The notes under the pieces are model-generated. The model was not told the origin of the DNA. It saw nothing but the letters and a program-made list of their open reading frames with translations, and did no database searches. Source: an uncultured Erythrobacter sp. (GTDB lineage: Bacteria > Pseudomonadota > Alphaproteobacteria > Sphingomonadales > Sphingomonadaceae). Taken from it: DNA of 64,000 nucleotides. This document shows positions 16,405 to 25,188 of this stretch, piece by piece (the first letter of the stretch is position 1; every line of letters begins with the position of its first letter). The position numbers and the translations under genes were made by a program. Location: contig NZ_CANMPJ010000001.1 of the NCBI RefSeq assembly GCF_947499705.1, forward strand, positions 655,501 through 719,500, written 5' to 3'.

Positions 16405-17901
16405 TCATGCCGCGGCGAGTAGGCCGCGCCTGAAATCGGCATCCGCATTCAGCTGAGAATGCTCCACCCAGGTTGAATGGACGCCGCTTGAAATCTTGTG
16501 TGGAAGTGCGAGGCGGCAGATTGGTCCCTTGGCGATATCTGAGGCATCCAGGATGGCGCATTCCGAGGTGCCTCGGTTTTCGTCGATCAGGAAGGTGATG
16601 AGGTAGCCATCATCTTCGGCTGCCGCTCCTTTGCGCGGAACCATCGGACTTTCGCTGGCATAGACCCCTTCTGGGAGCTGGTAGGTCACCTCTGAACCGG
16701 TTTCTGTATCGTGGCGGATATAGCCATTGAACAGGAACCATCCGGGGCGCGTGGTGGTCGACCAGACATAGCGGCTCTTGCGCATCAGGTAGTCTGGATT
16801 GATCATCCCGAACTCGACGATGCTGTCGCTCAGGCGCTCTTCGGTGGTCTCGCCAGTCTTGAGATTGAAGCGCCAGCGGTGGAGGCGCGGCAGGAACGAG
16901 TGTTCGTCGACAAACGCCATCATGTGGCTGTATTCGCCCGCTTCTTCGATCGGATCGGGCATCGGCTTGTCTTGGTAGTAACCTTCAAGGACAACCTCGT
17001 CGTCTTCCTCCCAGGCATTGGTCCAGTGAAGCACATAGGTCGGTGAAGCTTCGAACCAATGGATGTCTTCAGGCTTGCCGTACCGCGGGATCAACGCGAA
17101 ACGGGTCGGAATGCCTTCGTGAATGCGCGCAGCATGGATGTCTCGCTTCAGCAAATCTTCGTCCCAAAACAGCGGCATATCGTTGAGGATCGACCAGTTC
17201 TTGGTGATCGCCATGTCGTGCGGCAGACGCGGGCCGGGCAAGGGGATCGGCACATAATGCACCAGCTTGCCTGCGCGGTCGACGACGCCATAATGCATGA
17301 ACGGCGCGTGCTTTGAGTAATTGAAAAACATCAGCTCGCCGGTCGCTTCATCGACCTTGGGATGCGCAGAAATACCGTCGAGCGGTCCCCACGACGCCTT
17401 GCCGAGATTGTCCAGCGTCACCGGATCGAGCTGCCACGCTTCGCCGCACTGATAGAGAGTCGCCAGCGCCACCCCCGAATGCACAATAATGTCGGTCGAG
17501 CCCGTGTCTTTAAGTGAGCCATGCGCGCCGAAACCCGGGCGTTTTGAAAGTGCAGGCGGATCCATCAATCCGCCCCACAGCGACCCACCAGCAATCTGCT
17601 CTTCGGTAAAGCACTGCGTACGCACAAACCGGTTTCGATAGCTCGCTTTGCCGCCCGTAATGCTGACTTGATGGATCATCGCATCGCCATCGAAAGGGTG
17701 ATGGCGGCCAAGCGGTTGGTGTACCGGGTTTTCGGTATTGCGCAGATAGATGCCATCGATATCCGCCGGGATTTCCCCCTCGATCACCTCGAGTTCGTCC
17801 ACATCCACTTCTTCGTGAAGCGGTGTCCATGGGCCGTTCAAATACGGATGGTTCGATGGTTCGAGCGATGTCTTGACCGGCGGATGGCGCGTGACCTGCA
17901 T
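16405..17901 (-). CDS. Carotenoid oxygenase (RPE65/carotenoid cleavage dioxygenase family)
   Basis: The protein has 498 residues. Four histidines expected to hold the catalytic Fe(II) are visible: His180 (SAHPK), His228 (LPHDMAIT), His292 (VLHWTNAWEED) and His475 (GVHSTW). The conserved IPADIDGIYLRNTEN lies near the N-terminus. The family cleaves carotenoids or stilbenes with O2; the substrate is not readable. ATG at 17901 has AGGGAGAG upstream, making the longer frame unnecessary. Its promoter region abuts the FNR-type box that faces the divergent stress-protein gene, so joint control is possible. Confidence 0.9.
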   Translation of the reverse strand: MQVTRHPPVKTSLEPSNHPYLNGPWTPLHEEVDVDELEVIEGEIPADIDGIYLRNTENPVHQPLGRHHPFDGDAMIHQVSITGGKASYRNRFVRTQCFTEEQIAGGSLWGGLMDPPALSKRPGFGAHGSLKDTGSTDIIVHSGVALATLYQCGEAWQLDPVTLDNLGKASWGPLDGISAHPKVDEATGELMFFNYSKHAPFMHYGVVDRAGKLVHYVPIPLPGPRLPHDMAITKNWSILNDMPLFWDEDLLKRDIHAARIHEGIPTRFALIPRYGKPEDIHWFEASPTYVLHWTNAWEEDDEVVLEGYYQDKPMPDPIEEAGEYSHMMAFVDEHSFLPRLHRWRFNLKTGETTEERLSDSIVEFGMINPDYLMRKSRYVWSTTTRPGWFLFNGYIRHDTETGSEVTYQLPEGVYASESPMVPRKGAAAEDDGYLITFLIDENRGTSECAILDASDIAKGPICRLALPHKISSGVHSTWVEHSQLNADADFRRGLLAAA

Positions 17902-17977
17902 TGCAATGTCTCTCCCTTGCCCCGGAACCCTAGCCGAGCGATCCCGCATAAGAAACCACCCGAGTTCGACCACAAAT

Positions 17978-17991
17978 TTGATCTAGATCAA
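17978..17991. promoter_or_regulatory. FNR/FixK-type binding site upstream of the universal stress protein gene
   Basis: TTGATCTAGATCAA is a perfect palindrome matching the FNR/Anr/FixK consensus TTGAT-N4-ATCAA. Its centre is 58.5 bases upstream of the ATG at 18043, fitting a class II activator position near -41 with a short leader. It also lies upstream of the divergent carotenoid oxygenase gene. Confidence 0.85.
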
Positions 17992-18042
17992 TGAAACTTC
18001 CCTGAGTTGGCTCACATTGGGTGCATCACAAGGAGAAAACCG

Positions 18043-18858
18043 ATGAAATCCCTGCTGCTCCATATCGATGGCGATTCTTGCATGGAGGCGCGCATGCAAG
18101 TTGCACTCGATATTGCCCGTGCGACCGGTGCGCATATCACTTGCCTGCAAGCGGTCAGTTTCGAGGTCTTTGCGCCCGGCGACTTCTATGGCTCCGCAAT
18201 GGCTGCCGCGATGCCCAAGATAAAGGAGGCAGCTGAGGATCTGCGCAAGCGGATTGAGGACGATCTGTCCAATGAGGACGTGTCGTGGGAATGGCAGTTT
18301 CTTTATGGGATGGCGGAGCACCGGTTGCTTGAACAATCTGCGCTGCACGACGTGATCATCGTCGGCCCCAATGACATTGGCGAGAAGGGCAAGGGCGCGT
18401 CACGCATGGTGGGTGAGTTGGTCTTGAAAGCCCCTGTGCCCGTTCTGGTCGTGCCGAAATCAACCAAACGGCTCGACGTTACCGCGCCTATGATGGTGGC
18501 TTGGAATGGATCGTCGGAAGCATGCGTCGCGCTTCGTACAGCAACGCCGTTGCTTGCCTGCGCAAGCAAGGTCTTTCTCGTGAGCGTTGCCGAGGAAACG
18601 GACAAGCAACGGTTTGATTTTCCTGCGGTTGAAGGGGCGCAATATCTCAGTCGCTATGGCATCGATCCTGAAATCGTCGAAGTCCTCCGCGGCGATGCCA
18701 AGATCTCCGATACGCTGTTTTCAGCAGCACAAATGCGCGATTGCAGCATGATGGTGATGGGCGCTTACGGCCACTCGCGGCTGTCTGAGATGCTATTGGG
18801 CGGCGTAACCCGGCGTTCGCTCAGCGACCCGCAATTGCCGATGTTCCTGGCGCATTGA
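18043..18858 (+). CDS. Universal stress protein, tandem Usp domains
   Basis: The protein has 271 residues, about twice a single Usp domain. The first half (MKSLLLHIDG...) lacks a clear nucleotide motif. The second ends with GAYGHSRLSEMLLGG, matching the ATP-binding G-x2-G-x9-G pattern. ATG at 18043 follows AAGGAGA. The perfect FNR-type box upstream suggests induction at low oxygen, as known for Usp proteins in Anr/FNR regulons of other proteobacteria. It probably aids survival under energy limitation. Confidence 0.9.
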   Translation: MKSLLLHIDGDSCMEARMQVALDIARATGAHITCLQAVSFEVFAPGDFYGSAMAAAMPKIKEAAEDLRKRIEDDLSNEDVSWEWQFLYGMAEHRLLEQSALHDVIIVGPNDIGEKGKGASRMVGELVLKAPVPVLVVPKSTKRLDVTAPMMVAWNGSSEACVALRTATPLLACASKVFLVSVAEETDKQRFDFPAVEGAQYLSRYGIDPEIVEVLRGDAKISDTLFSAAQMRDCSMMVMGAYGHSRLSEMLLGGVTRRSLSDPQLPMFLAH

Positions 18859-18901
18859 TTTTTTGCGCAAGCGCATCCGCGCTCGCGATTTCCTCGCTCA
18901 T

Positions 18902-18951
18902 GCGACCAGAAGGCCGCGTCGCTGCGGACGGCCGGTCGGCCTTGCGGTCGC
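18902..18951. terminator. Long inverted repeat between convergent genes
   Basis: GCGACCAGAAGGCCG (18902-18916) pairs with CGGCCTTGCGGTCGC (18937-18951) apart from a two-base internal loop. It lies between the stop of the stress protein gene and the stop of the convergent YgiC-like gene, so it probably acts as a bidirectional terminator. No clear U-tract is present. Confidence 0.5.
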
Positions 18952-18975
18952 TTATGCGACCGTTGGCGGCCTCGC

Positions 18976-20142
18976 CTAATCCAGTATAATGTTTGGGACG
19001 AAGCGCGCGAGGTCGCGGGTAATTGGGCTTGCATCCTCGCGCACCGACATGGCGACTGCATCGTCCCCCACGACCCAGCTGCCGATGACCGCGTGATTGT
19101 CGCCTGAGCGGGCGATGGGAGCATAGGCTTGAATTATGGCGCCTTCTTCCCCGTAACCTTCCGCTGGTCCGCTATGCGTTGCGGATCCATCAAACAGCGA
19201 AATGTCGGCTCCTTCGCGGCTGAAGAAAGGCTTGGCCACGTGAGGTTGGCTCGATAGTTCCGCTGCCTCGTCGCTCCCCGCAAAGAATGCCGGCAGCAGG
19301 TTCCGATGACCCCTATGACGCTGCCATAGCAGCGGCAGAGCTGCCTTGTTCGAAAGGATCGCCTTCCATGCAGGTTCGACAAAGGTTGTACCTGAGTTGG
19401 CGGCGTGCTGGCCGAATTCCTCGCGCAGCATGTCTTCCCATGGATACAGCTTGAACATGGCGCCGATCTGGTAGCCTTCGTGGTCTAGGAACCGGCCTTC
19501 CTCATCCAATCCGATCTTTTCGACCGACACGAATTTGGGTTCAATTCCAGCCTGACCTGCGAGATCCTCCAGATACTTCACTGTCGCGCGGTCTTCGATA
19601 TGTTCCTCAACAGCCGAGAAGTGCATCAGGCTGCCGGGGGTCAGGATCTGGCCAAACCGTTCGATCAGCGCCTCGTGCAGCCGATTGAATTGGTCCGTCC
19701 CCTCGGGCAGCTCGCCTTCAGAGATCATGTCTTCGAGCCAACCCCACTGAAAGAATGCCGTTTCGTAAATGCTGGTCGGCGTGTCTGCGTTAAATTCCAG
19801 CATCTTGGCGGGGCCGCTGCCGTCATAGGCGAAATCGAACCGGCCATAGAGCGACATATCGCCGCCGCGCCATGAATTGGCGATCATGTCCCACGCATAT
19901 TCGGGGATCGCCAGTTGCTCCATGATCTGCTGCGATGCGCACGCATCGTCGACCAGCGAAAGGCACATGGCGTAAAGCTCAGTCGTCGGATCTTCGATCT
20001 CGTCTTCGACCTCGCGCAGGGTGAACTGCCAGCATGCGCTTTCGTCCCAATAGATATCGCCGTCGACATGGTGGAACAGGAAGCCGTTTTGTTCAGCAAT
20101 CGCCTGCCAGTCTTCGCGCGGCTTCACCGTTCTGCGTTGCAT
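18976..20142 (-). CDS. Glutathionylspermidine synthase-family ATP-grasp protein (YgiC/YjfC-like)
   Basis: The protein has 388 residues and resembles the C-terminal synthetase domain of glutathionylspermidine synthase, without the amidase half. Visible family segments include WQFTLREVEDEIE, FNADTPTSIYE, KLYPWEDM and VEPAWKAILSNKAALPLLW. Members are ATP-dependent amide ligases of unsettled substrate. ATG at 20142 follows GGGGA. It is divergent from a YgiB-like lipoprotein gene, the same partnership found as ygiB-ygiC in enterobacteria, so the two probably act together at the envelope. Confidence 0.87.
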   Translation of the reverse strand: MQRRTVKPREDWQAIAEQNGFLFHHVDGDIYWDESACWQFTLREVEDEIEDPTTELYAMCLSLVDDACASQQIMEQLAIPEYAWDMIANSWRGGDMSLYGRFDFAYDGSGPAKMLEFNADTPTSIYETAFFQWGWLEDMISEGELPEGTDQFNRLHEALIERFGQILTPGSLMHFSAVEEHIEDRATVKYLEDLAGQAGIEPKFVSVEKIGLDEEGRFLDHEGYQIGAMFKLYPWEDMLREEFGQHAANSGTTFVEPAWKAILSNKAALPLLWQRHRGHRNLLPAFFAGSDEAAELSSQPHVAKPFFSREGADISLFDGSATHSGPAEGYGEEGAIIQAYAPIARSGDNHAVIGSWVVGDDAVAMSVREDASPITRDLARFVPNIILD

Positions 20143-20238
20143 TTCAATCCCCAAGTCAACGAATCCGGGCCGCGCAAACTTTGCGCTAACCTTTGTAGGT
20201 TAAAGCCGTCTCATACATTCTGGGGAAGGGTCAGGATA

Positions 20239-20913
20239 ATGAAACAAGACGGTTTTGCTCAACGGAAACGCTCATCGCGGGTCGCATTGACGACTATGGC
20301 TGCTTTGACAGGCGGCGCGATGCTGTCCGCATGTGGCAGCGATGCCCCGGAAACGGGCGGCGACGTTGCCGATGCAAATGCCGAAGAGGTGCAGGTATTC
20401 GAGAACGTTTTTGCCTGTGCCAAGGTGACCGGAAAGACCACCCAGGAATGCAGCGAGATGCGCGAAGAAGCGATCGCTGTCGCAGCCAAGGAAGCGCCGC
20501 GATTCGCTGCGCTTCAGGATTGCGAAGCCGAATATGGCGCCGGGCAATGTGTCGAGGCCGACAAGGCTGGCGATCAGCCAGTTGAGGAACAAGCGCGCTC
20601 GGGACGGAGCCATTTCTCTCCGTTCGTGGTGGCATGGTTCTCTCGCGGGGATAAAGCGGGCAACTCACCGCTGTTCAAATCGAAAGCGGGCGGGTTCCAG
20701 TCGGCCAATGGGGCGCGGCTGGGCTATGCTGGCGCACCGGGCAAGTATTTCGCTTCGAACCGCGCGATGGAGCGCGCGAAATCCGTGCCGAAGGTCAAGC
20801 CAGCTTCGAAAATGGCAAAGGCTGCCGGGTTCGGTTCGCGCAATAAATCGTGGAACCTCGCGGATCGCAACAGTGCCAAGAGCAGCGCTTCGGCTCGCAG
20901 CCGCGGCGGCTAA
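20239..20913 (+). CDS. DUF1190 (YgiB-like) lipoprotein
   Basis: The protein has 224 residues. A positively charged start (MKQDGFAQRKRSSR), a hydrophobic stretch and the lipobox LSAC (about residues 30-33) mark it as a lipoprotein. The mature part has paired cysteines (FACAKVTGK, ECSEM, DCEAEYG, QCVEA), then a Gly/Ser/Lys-rich C-terminus as in YgiB. ATG at 20239 has AGGATA before it. Function is unknown; the divergent YgiC-like ligase is its usual partner. Confidence 0.82.
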   Translation: MKQDGFAQRKRSSRVALTTMAALTGGAMLSACGSDAPETGGDVADANAEEVQVFENVFACAKVTGKTTQECSEMREEAIAVAAKEAPRFAALQDCEAEYGAGQCVEADKAGDQPVEEQARSGRSHFSPFVVAWFSRGDKAGNSPLFKSKAGGFQSANGARLGYAGAPGKYFASNRAMERAKSVPKVKPASKMAKAAGFGSRNKSWNLADRNSAKSSASARSRGG

Positions 20914-20959
20914 AAAAGACGGTGGCGTAGCCGCCGCAAGCCCGGATGAGCGTGCGCAA

Positions 20960-21874
20960 TTAAGGAGCTTTCCGCTTTCGCATCATGCCTTCCTGAGCCA
21001 CGCTGGCGACAAGCTCGCCGGCCTGGTTGAAGATGCGACCGCGATTGAATCCACGTCCTGCGCCTGACCATGGAGCGTCGGTGGCGTAGAGCAGCCACTC
21101 GTCTGCCCGTGCTTCGCGGTGAAACCAGATCGCATGGTCGAGGCTCGCACCGACCAACTCACCGCGCATCCATGAAAGCCCATGGGGCAGGGCGCTCGTG
21201 CCGAGCAACGTGTAGTCGCTCGCATAGGTCATGATCGCGCGGTGCAGTGCCGGATCATCTGGCAAAGACGCTGCGGTACGGAACCACGTATGCGCGCGTG
21301 GCTCTCTCGGTTCGCTGTTCATCCAGTGCAACCGGTCAATCGTGCGCATTTCGATCGGGCGTGGACGCAGCATCAGCGCACGCTGCGCATCCCCGAGCTT
21401 GTCGCCGAGTTTCTCTGCAATTTCACGGCGCATTTGCATGTCTGATTTGAGATCGTCGGGGCCTGTGACATCGGGCATCTGCGCATCGACGTGCTCGAGC
21501 CCTTTTTCAGGCACTTGGAAACTCGCTGTGAGGTTCAGGATCGGCGTGCATGAACCGTCCTCGTTCTCTTGCGCTGCGACAACCCGCCGATTGGCAAAGC
21601 TACGTCCGTCGAAGTCGCGCTGAATGCGGTATTCGATCTCTCGTCCTTCTTTGCCGCCGCGCAGGAAATAGGCGTGCATCGAATGCGCGATCTTGCCTTT
21701 TGGCACGCTGGATTGAGCCGCCTGAAGTGCCTGCGCGAGCACCTGACCACCGAACACCCGGCCAACGCCGCCTTTTTGCGGGCGACCGGCATGCACATCG
21801 GCGGCGCGTTTTTCGACTGTCAGGAGTTTGACAAGCCCGGCGACCAATTGCTCATTTGTGGGAGTATCCGTCAT
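20960..21874 (-). CDS. tesB: Acyl-CoA thioesterase II
   Basis: The 304-residue double hot-dog protein hydrolyses acyl-CoA to free acid and CoA. Family segments include VFGGQVLAQAL, SMHAYFLRGG, RVVAAQ, YASDYTLLG and ASLDHAIWFHR, the last holding the catalytic-region Asp. The C-terminus GRGFNRGRIFNQAGELVASVAQEG is typical. It is convergent with the YgiB-like gene; an imperfect GC hairpin (about 20903-20937) overlaps the spacer. Confidence 0.93.
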   Translation of the reverse strand: MTDTPTNEQLVAGLVKLLTVEKRAADVHAGRPQKGGVGRVFGGQVLAQALQAAQSSVPKGKIAHSMHAYFLRGGKEGREIEYRIQRDFDGRSFANRRVVAAQENEDGSCTPILNLTASFQVPEKGLEHVDAQMPDVTGPDDLKSDMQMRREIAEKLGDKLGDAQRALMLRPRPIEMRTIDRLHWMNSEPREPRAHTWFRTAASLPDDPALHRAIMTYASDYTLLGTSALPHGLSWMRGELVGASLDHAIWFHREARADEWLLYATDAPWSGAGRGFNRGRIFNQAGELVASVAQEGMMRKRKAP

Positions 21875-21919
21875 CGCGCGGTTCCATGCGGGCCGCGCTA
21901 TTTCAGGTCAACCCGGCAG

Positions 21920-22957
21920 TCAGCGCTGCCACACCCTGCGCAGCAGCGCAGCAGGGATTGCCCCACGTACGAAGAGCAGGTCGGACACGGTCGAACATTC
22001 CTCCGCGCCCATCTGACGTTTGTACCCGCCATCGCCCAGACCCCAGTCGATCCGCGCAAGCCCGCGTGCAGCGGCGCTGGTGAAGTCATCGTAGAGCAAG
22101 ATTCTGCCAGGGCTGAATTTGTGGAATTGCTGATCGAAATTGTTGGCGACGCAATAGCGCGTGTCGCCGCAATCGAGACCGAACGTGAAGGCGGCAGGTG
22201 TGTCACCAACATGCAGCAAACTGCCACGGATCATTGCCGCGATCGCGGGGTCCTTAGCGACGCCTTCCCAGAAGGTGCGCAGACTCGGATCAAGAAACTT
22301 GGTGTCGCCGCCCTCATCAAGCTTACCAACCCACGAATTTGCTTCGATCTCTGCAATCGCGTCACGGGTCTGGCTGGTCCAGTCGTCACCCGTGAAGTGA
22401 GTGATGTTGACCGGACCGGTCTTTTCGAGCTGACGCACACGCCAGCGGTCTTTTTGTTGGCCTTTGGATGACGGCCAATTGCCGGATGCCGTGAGTGCAA
22501 CAAGATCGAGCACGAAAAGCGAGCCGACCGGGCGCGACAGAATGTGCCACCCTGCTGACTTGGCTGCTTCTTTGAGCAGATCGAGCGCGGGATCGTCATC
22601 CACGACCGGCCCCATGCGCCAGACATTGCCTAGCTGGGACCGGGTGGTCTTGCCTTCCAAAGCCTCCGCCAGAGCTTCGGCAGAAGCCGCCCTGTCTACG
22701 GGACAGCCACGAAACGGCCAGTAGGCTCCGGCTATCTGATTGATCGAGACTGGCCCGATCGCCTTTGCTCGCAAGGGAAATGCCGCGCGCGCACTGCCAT
22801 TCTTGTCGCGAGCCGTGACGACCGAGGTCGCTGGCTCTTCTCCGGCTTGAAACCAACTTGCTCGAAGGAAGGATCGACATGGATCGTCGGCGTCTGCGAG
22901 CACATCGATTTCCGATTGTCGGGATGTGATCTCGTCATGCGAAAACGGTGCGTTCAT
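21920..22957 (-). CDS. GNAT-fold acetyltransferase of the BioF2/CelD-like type (Acetyltransf_6)
   Basis: The protein has 345 residues and resembles the two-lobed GNAT_6 proteins, with GSLLHVGDTPAAFTFGLD and KFSPGRILLYDDF, the usual strand-loop-helix acceptor region, near the C-terminus. ATG at 22957 overlaps the stop of the preceding cupin gene (ATGA). It is the third gene of a coupled operon, 25007 to 21920. Relatives transfer acyl or aminoacyl groups to cell-wall or polysaccharide precursors; the substrate here is unknown. Confidence 0.75.
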   Translation of the reverse strand: MNAPFSHDEITSRQSEIDVLADADDPCRSFLRASWFQAGEEPATSVVTARDKNGSARAAFPLRAKAIGPVSINQIAGAYWPFRGCPVDRAASAEALAEALEGKTTRSQLGNVWRMGPVVDDDPALDLLKEAAKSAGWHILSRPVGSLFVLDLVALTASGNWPSSKGQQKDRWRVRQLEKTGPVNITHFTGDDWTSQTRDAIAEIEANSWVGKLDEGGDTKFLDPSLRTFWEGVAKDPAIAAMIRGSLLHVGDTPAAFTFGLDCGDTRYCVANNFDQQFHKFSPGRILLYDDFTSAAARGLARIDWGLGDGGYKRQMGAEECSTVSDLLFVRGAIPAALLRRVWQR

Positions 22958-23847
22958 TGCAGCCCCCAGCGTCCAAAAACCTTGCGCCAAGCGCGAAATG
23001 CGAGCGATTTTTTGAGGTTGGTGGCAGGCCAGCGCTTGGTTGCGCGCGGCGTGAGTCCGACACGGCGCATCAGGGCATTGGTGCAGCGCGCGTCGCTTTC
23101 GTCATAGCTCCACTTTGATCGCCAAGTGATCGACAGCGAAATCGAGCTGTCGGGGCCGTTGCGGACGAAGTGAGGAGCCATCACTGGCACGTACACCGCC
23201 TCACCCTGTCCAAGGTGAAACTCCCAGCCGCTCTTCAGGAAGTCATCTTCCCACCTCAATTCTCGCGGCCCGCCCGAATGGTAGCTTTCGTGCATTTCAT
23301 CGGACGCAAATTTAGGATTGCCTGCCTGGAACTGAGTCATCGTTTTCGAGCCTGCAACCTGAAGCAGGATGTTGTGCTCCGGGTCGAAGTGGTACGGCGT
23401 GACTGCGTTGGGACTGGAAATAAAGATGAAGCCCTGGGGGGTCAGCATGGGGCCCGTCTTCGCTTCGATTTCCTCTTTCAACTCACCCAAAAGGTCCGAC
23501 AGCAACGCCTCGTATGATGGCACTTGCTCGACGTTCTTCAGCACGGCCCAGCTGTTCGCTTCGTGCACGTGCCGGATCGTATCTGCAATGCTCAGCCCGT
23601 TTGCGTCCGGTTTGCCATCGACTCCGATCGGCAAGTCGCCGCGATTGTATTCAACGCTGGTTTCCGGAAGGCGTTCGGCAAGATCAGCCAGCGCGTCGAT
23701 TTCAAGCAGCGGATGCCTATCGAGCGCATGGCGCAGCTGGTGCGGTCCTTCGGGATAGTGAGCCCCGAATTTGGCGCGTGCTTCCTTGTTGAAGATCGTT
23801 GGAGCCGAAGAACGGGCCGGTTTCCAGTGGGTGCTGGGGGCGTTCAT
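22954..23847 (-). CDS. Cupin-8/JmjC-like Fe(II) oxygenase-type protein
   Basis: The protein has 297 residues. A probable iron site is TPYHFDPEHN, with the HxD pair, and a later His in MAPHFVRNGPDSSISLSITW. The flanking strands (FIFISSPNAV, NILLQVAGSKTMTQF) match the JmjC/Cupin_8 fold of 2-oxoglutarate-dependent hydroxylases. ATG at 23847 has AGGAG upstream. Both ends overlap neighbouring acetyltransferase genes by four bases, so the three products are probably made in fixed ratio. Confidence 0.78.
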   Translation of the reverse strand: MNAPSTHWKPARSSAPTIFNKEARAKFGAHYPEGPHQLRHALDRHPLLEIDALADLAERLPETSVEYNRGDLPIGVDGKPDANGLSIADTIRHVHEANSWAVLKNVEQVPSYEALLSDLLGELKEEIEAKTGPMLTPQGFIFISSPNAVTPYHFDPEHNILLQVAGSKTMTQFQAGNPKFASDEMHESYHSGGPRELRWEDDFLKSGWEFHLGQGEAVYVPVMAPHFVRNGPDSSISLSITWRSKWSYDESDARCTNALMRRVGLTPRATKRWPATNLKKSLAFRAWRKVFGRWGLQ

Positions 23848-25007
23848 GGTCTGCTCCTGTCGCGGGTTTCGTAGGCCATCAATCGCTTGAAGGCGGCGCG
23901 GCGGAGGGGGCCTCCGAGTGCGATGTTGTGGCTCTTGAGAGTGCGCTTTTCGCGCCACAGCCGTTCGATCATCGAATGGCCTTCAGCGGCACAGCTGTCT
24001 GCCCATTGGATGTCCCTGTGATCCAGAAGTGAGAGGTTCTCCAACTGGATCAGCAGGCCGGGAGAAAAGCGCGCATAGCTCTCGTCGAATGTGGTCTTGA
24101 AACTATAGACGCCCGGCGCGGTAACGAAGTTTGCCAACATCGCTATCGGGCGGCCATCGAGCCGCATGGTCAGTCGTTCGAGTCTTCCCGCCTGAGCAGC
24201 GCCGGTCAGCGTGTCGGCGAAGAAGCTACGGGTAGCATCGGCATCTGCAAGAGCAGAACCGGCTTCGCCTTTCCAGCCTTTGGCTTCAAGCGCGAGGAAA
24301 TCGCTGATCCACTGCGCAATACTGTCGGCGTTTTCGCAGCGCTCAAAGGTCAGCGTGCCCTCTTCGGACAGGCGCTTGTGCTGGCGGCGCAATTCCTTTC
24401 GCTTCTTCGTGCTCATCGATCCGGCGAGGTAGTCCTCGGCCGAGAGGTCCGAAGCGAGCATCGCGCGGTTTTGCTGGAGCGCGATGTAAGACGCGCGAGA
24501 TTGCTGGGTCAGCACATCGTTGAGCGCGCCGCTCAAGGGCCCGTCAGCCGGAAGGTGCGGCACATGCAAGAATAGTGAAATGCGCGGATTGCGATCGAGT
24601 TCAGCCAGCAAAGCGCGCCAGAAGGAGTGCTCTGCCCCGCGCGCAACCAAAGGCGCGCCGCAAAAGACGTTGTCGTGGAGCCAACTCGCCGCATGTGGGA
24701 CCGGATAGCCGTAATAATCTGCTGAGCGTCCGATAGGCAGAACACCTGTGAGCGCGCCGTCGGTGTAGTGAGCGAACAGGGATGTGTGTGCTTCCGCTCC
24801 AAAGGCATCAAGCGAGGGGAGCACGAACCATGGCTCGAAAAATGGATTGGGCTCGCATGCTTGTTCAGCCAGCGCTTCCCAGGCCGCCAGAAACAAAGGG
24901 TCACGCGCTTCCGCCGCCGAGGCCATGCGAGCGCTGTCGCGCTGATCCTGTGCAGGGTCAGCGGACGAAGTCGTTCTGAGCAGGGTTGGCGAACTCGCCA
25001 TATCCAT
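23844..25007 (-). CDS. GNAT-fold acetyltransferase of the BioF2/CelD-like type (Acetyltransf_6)
   Basis: The protein has 387 residues. The motif STKKRKELRRQHKRL is the Lys/Arg-rich segment found in many CelD-like proteins, and the C-terminal lobe contains GRPIAMLANFVT, YSFKTTFDESYARFSPGLLIQLENL and DSCAAEGHSMIERLW. ATG at 25007 follows AAGG; upstream in-frame codons lack a site. It is the first gene of the acetyltransferase/cupin/acetyltransferase operon and shares only distant similarity with the third gene. Confidence 0.8.
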   Translation of the reverse strand: MDMASSPTLLRTTSSADPAQDQRDSARMASAAEARDPLFLAAWEALAEQACEPNPFFEPWFVLPSLDAFGAEAHTSLFAHYTDGALTGVLPIGRSADYYGYPVPHAASWLHDNVFCGAPLVARGAEHSFWRALLAELDRNPRISLFLHVPHLPADGPLSGALNDVLTQQSRASYIALQQNRAMLASDLSAEDYLAGSMSTKKRKELRRQHKRLSEEGTLTFERCENADSIAQWISDFLALEAKGWKGEAGSALADADATRSFFADTLTGAAQAGRLERLTMRLDGRPIAMLANFVTAPGVYSFKTTFDESYARFSPGLLIQLENLSLLDHRDIQWADSCAAEGHSMIERLWREKRTLKSHNIALGGPLRRAAFKRLMAYETRDRSRP

Positions 25008-25130
25008 TGCGTTAACCTTGCGGCGGCGCGCAACATCACGCGCCAGCATTCCACATGGCACAGCCGCGTTAACAAAGGTTTGGAGCTGCAATCTGTGTCC
25101 GCAGACGGGACTCCGGCTTGCCAAAAGTTA

Positions 25131-25158
25131 ACCCCGCCCGGATCACTCCGAGCGGGGT
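25131..25158 (-). terminator. Terminator of hppA
   Basis: ACCCCGC (25131-25137) pairs with GCGGGGT (25152-25158), with CGGA/TCCG pairing inside. On the minus strand it is followed by TAACTTTT. It lies just after the hppA stop and separates it from the acetyltransferase operon. Confidence 0.7.
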
Positions 25159-25188
25159 CAATTCAAACCAACGTTTTGGCGAGGGGGT

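Noticed and set aside
20903..20937. GCGGCGGCT/AGCCGCCGC hairpin between the YgiB-like gene and tesB
   Set aside because: The left arm lies in the end of the coding sequence, the loop is long and there is no U-tract, so it is not listed as a terminator.
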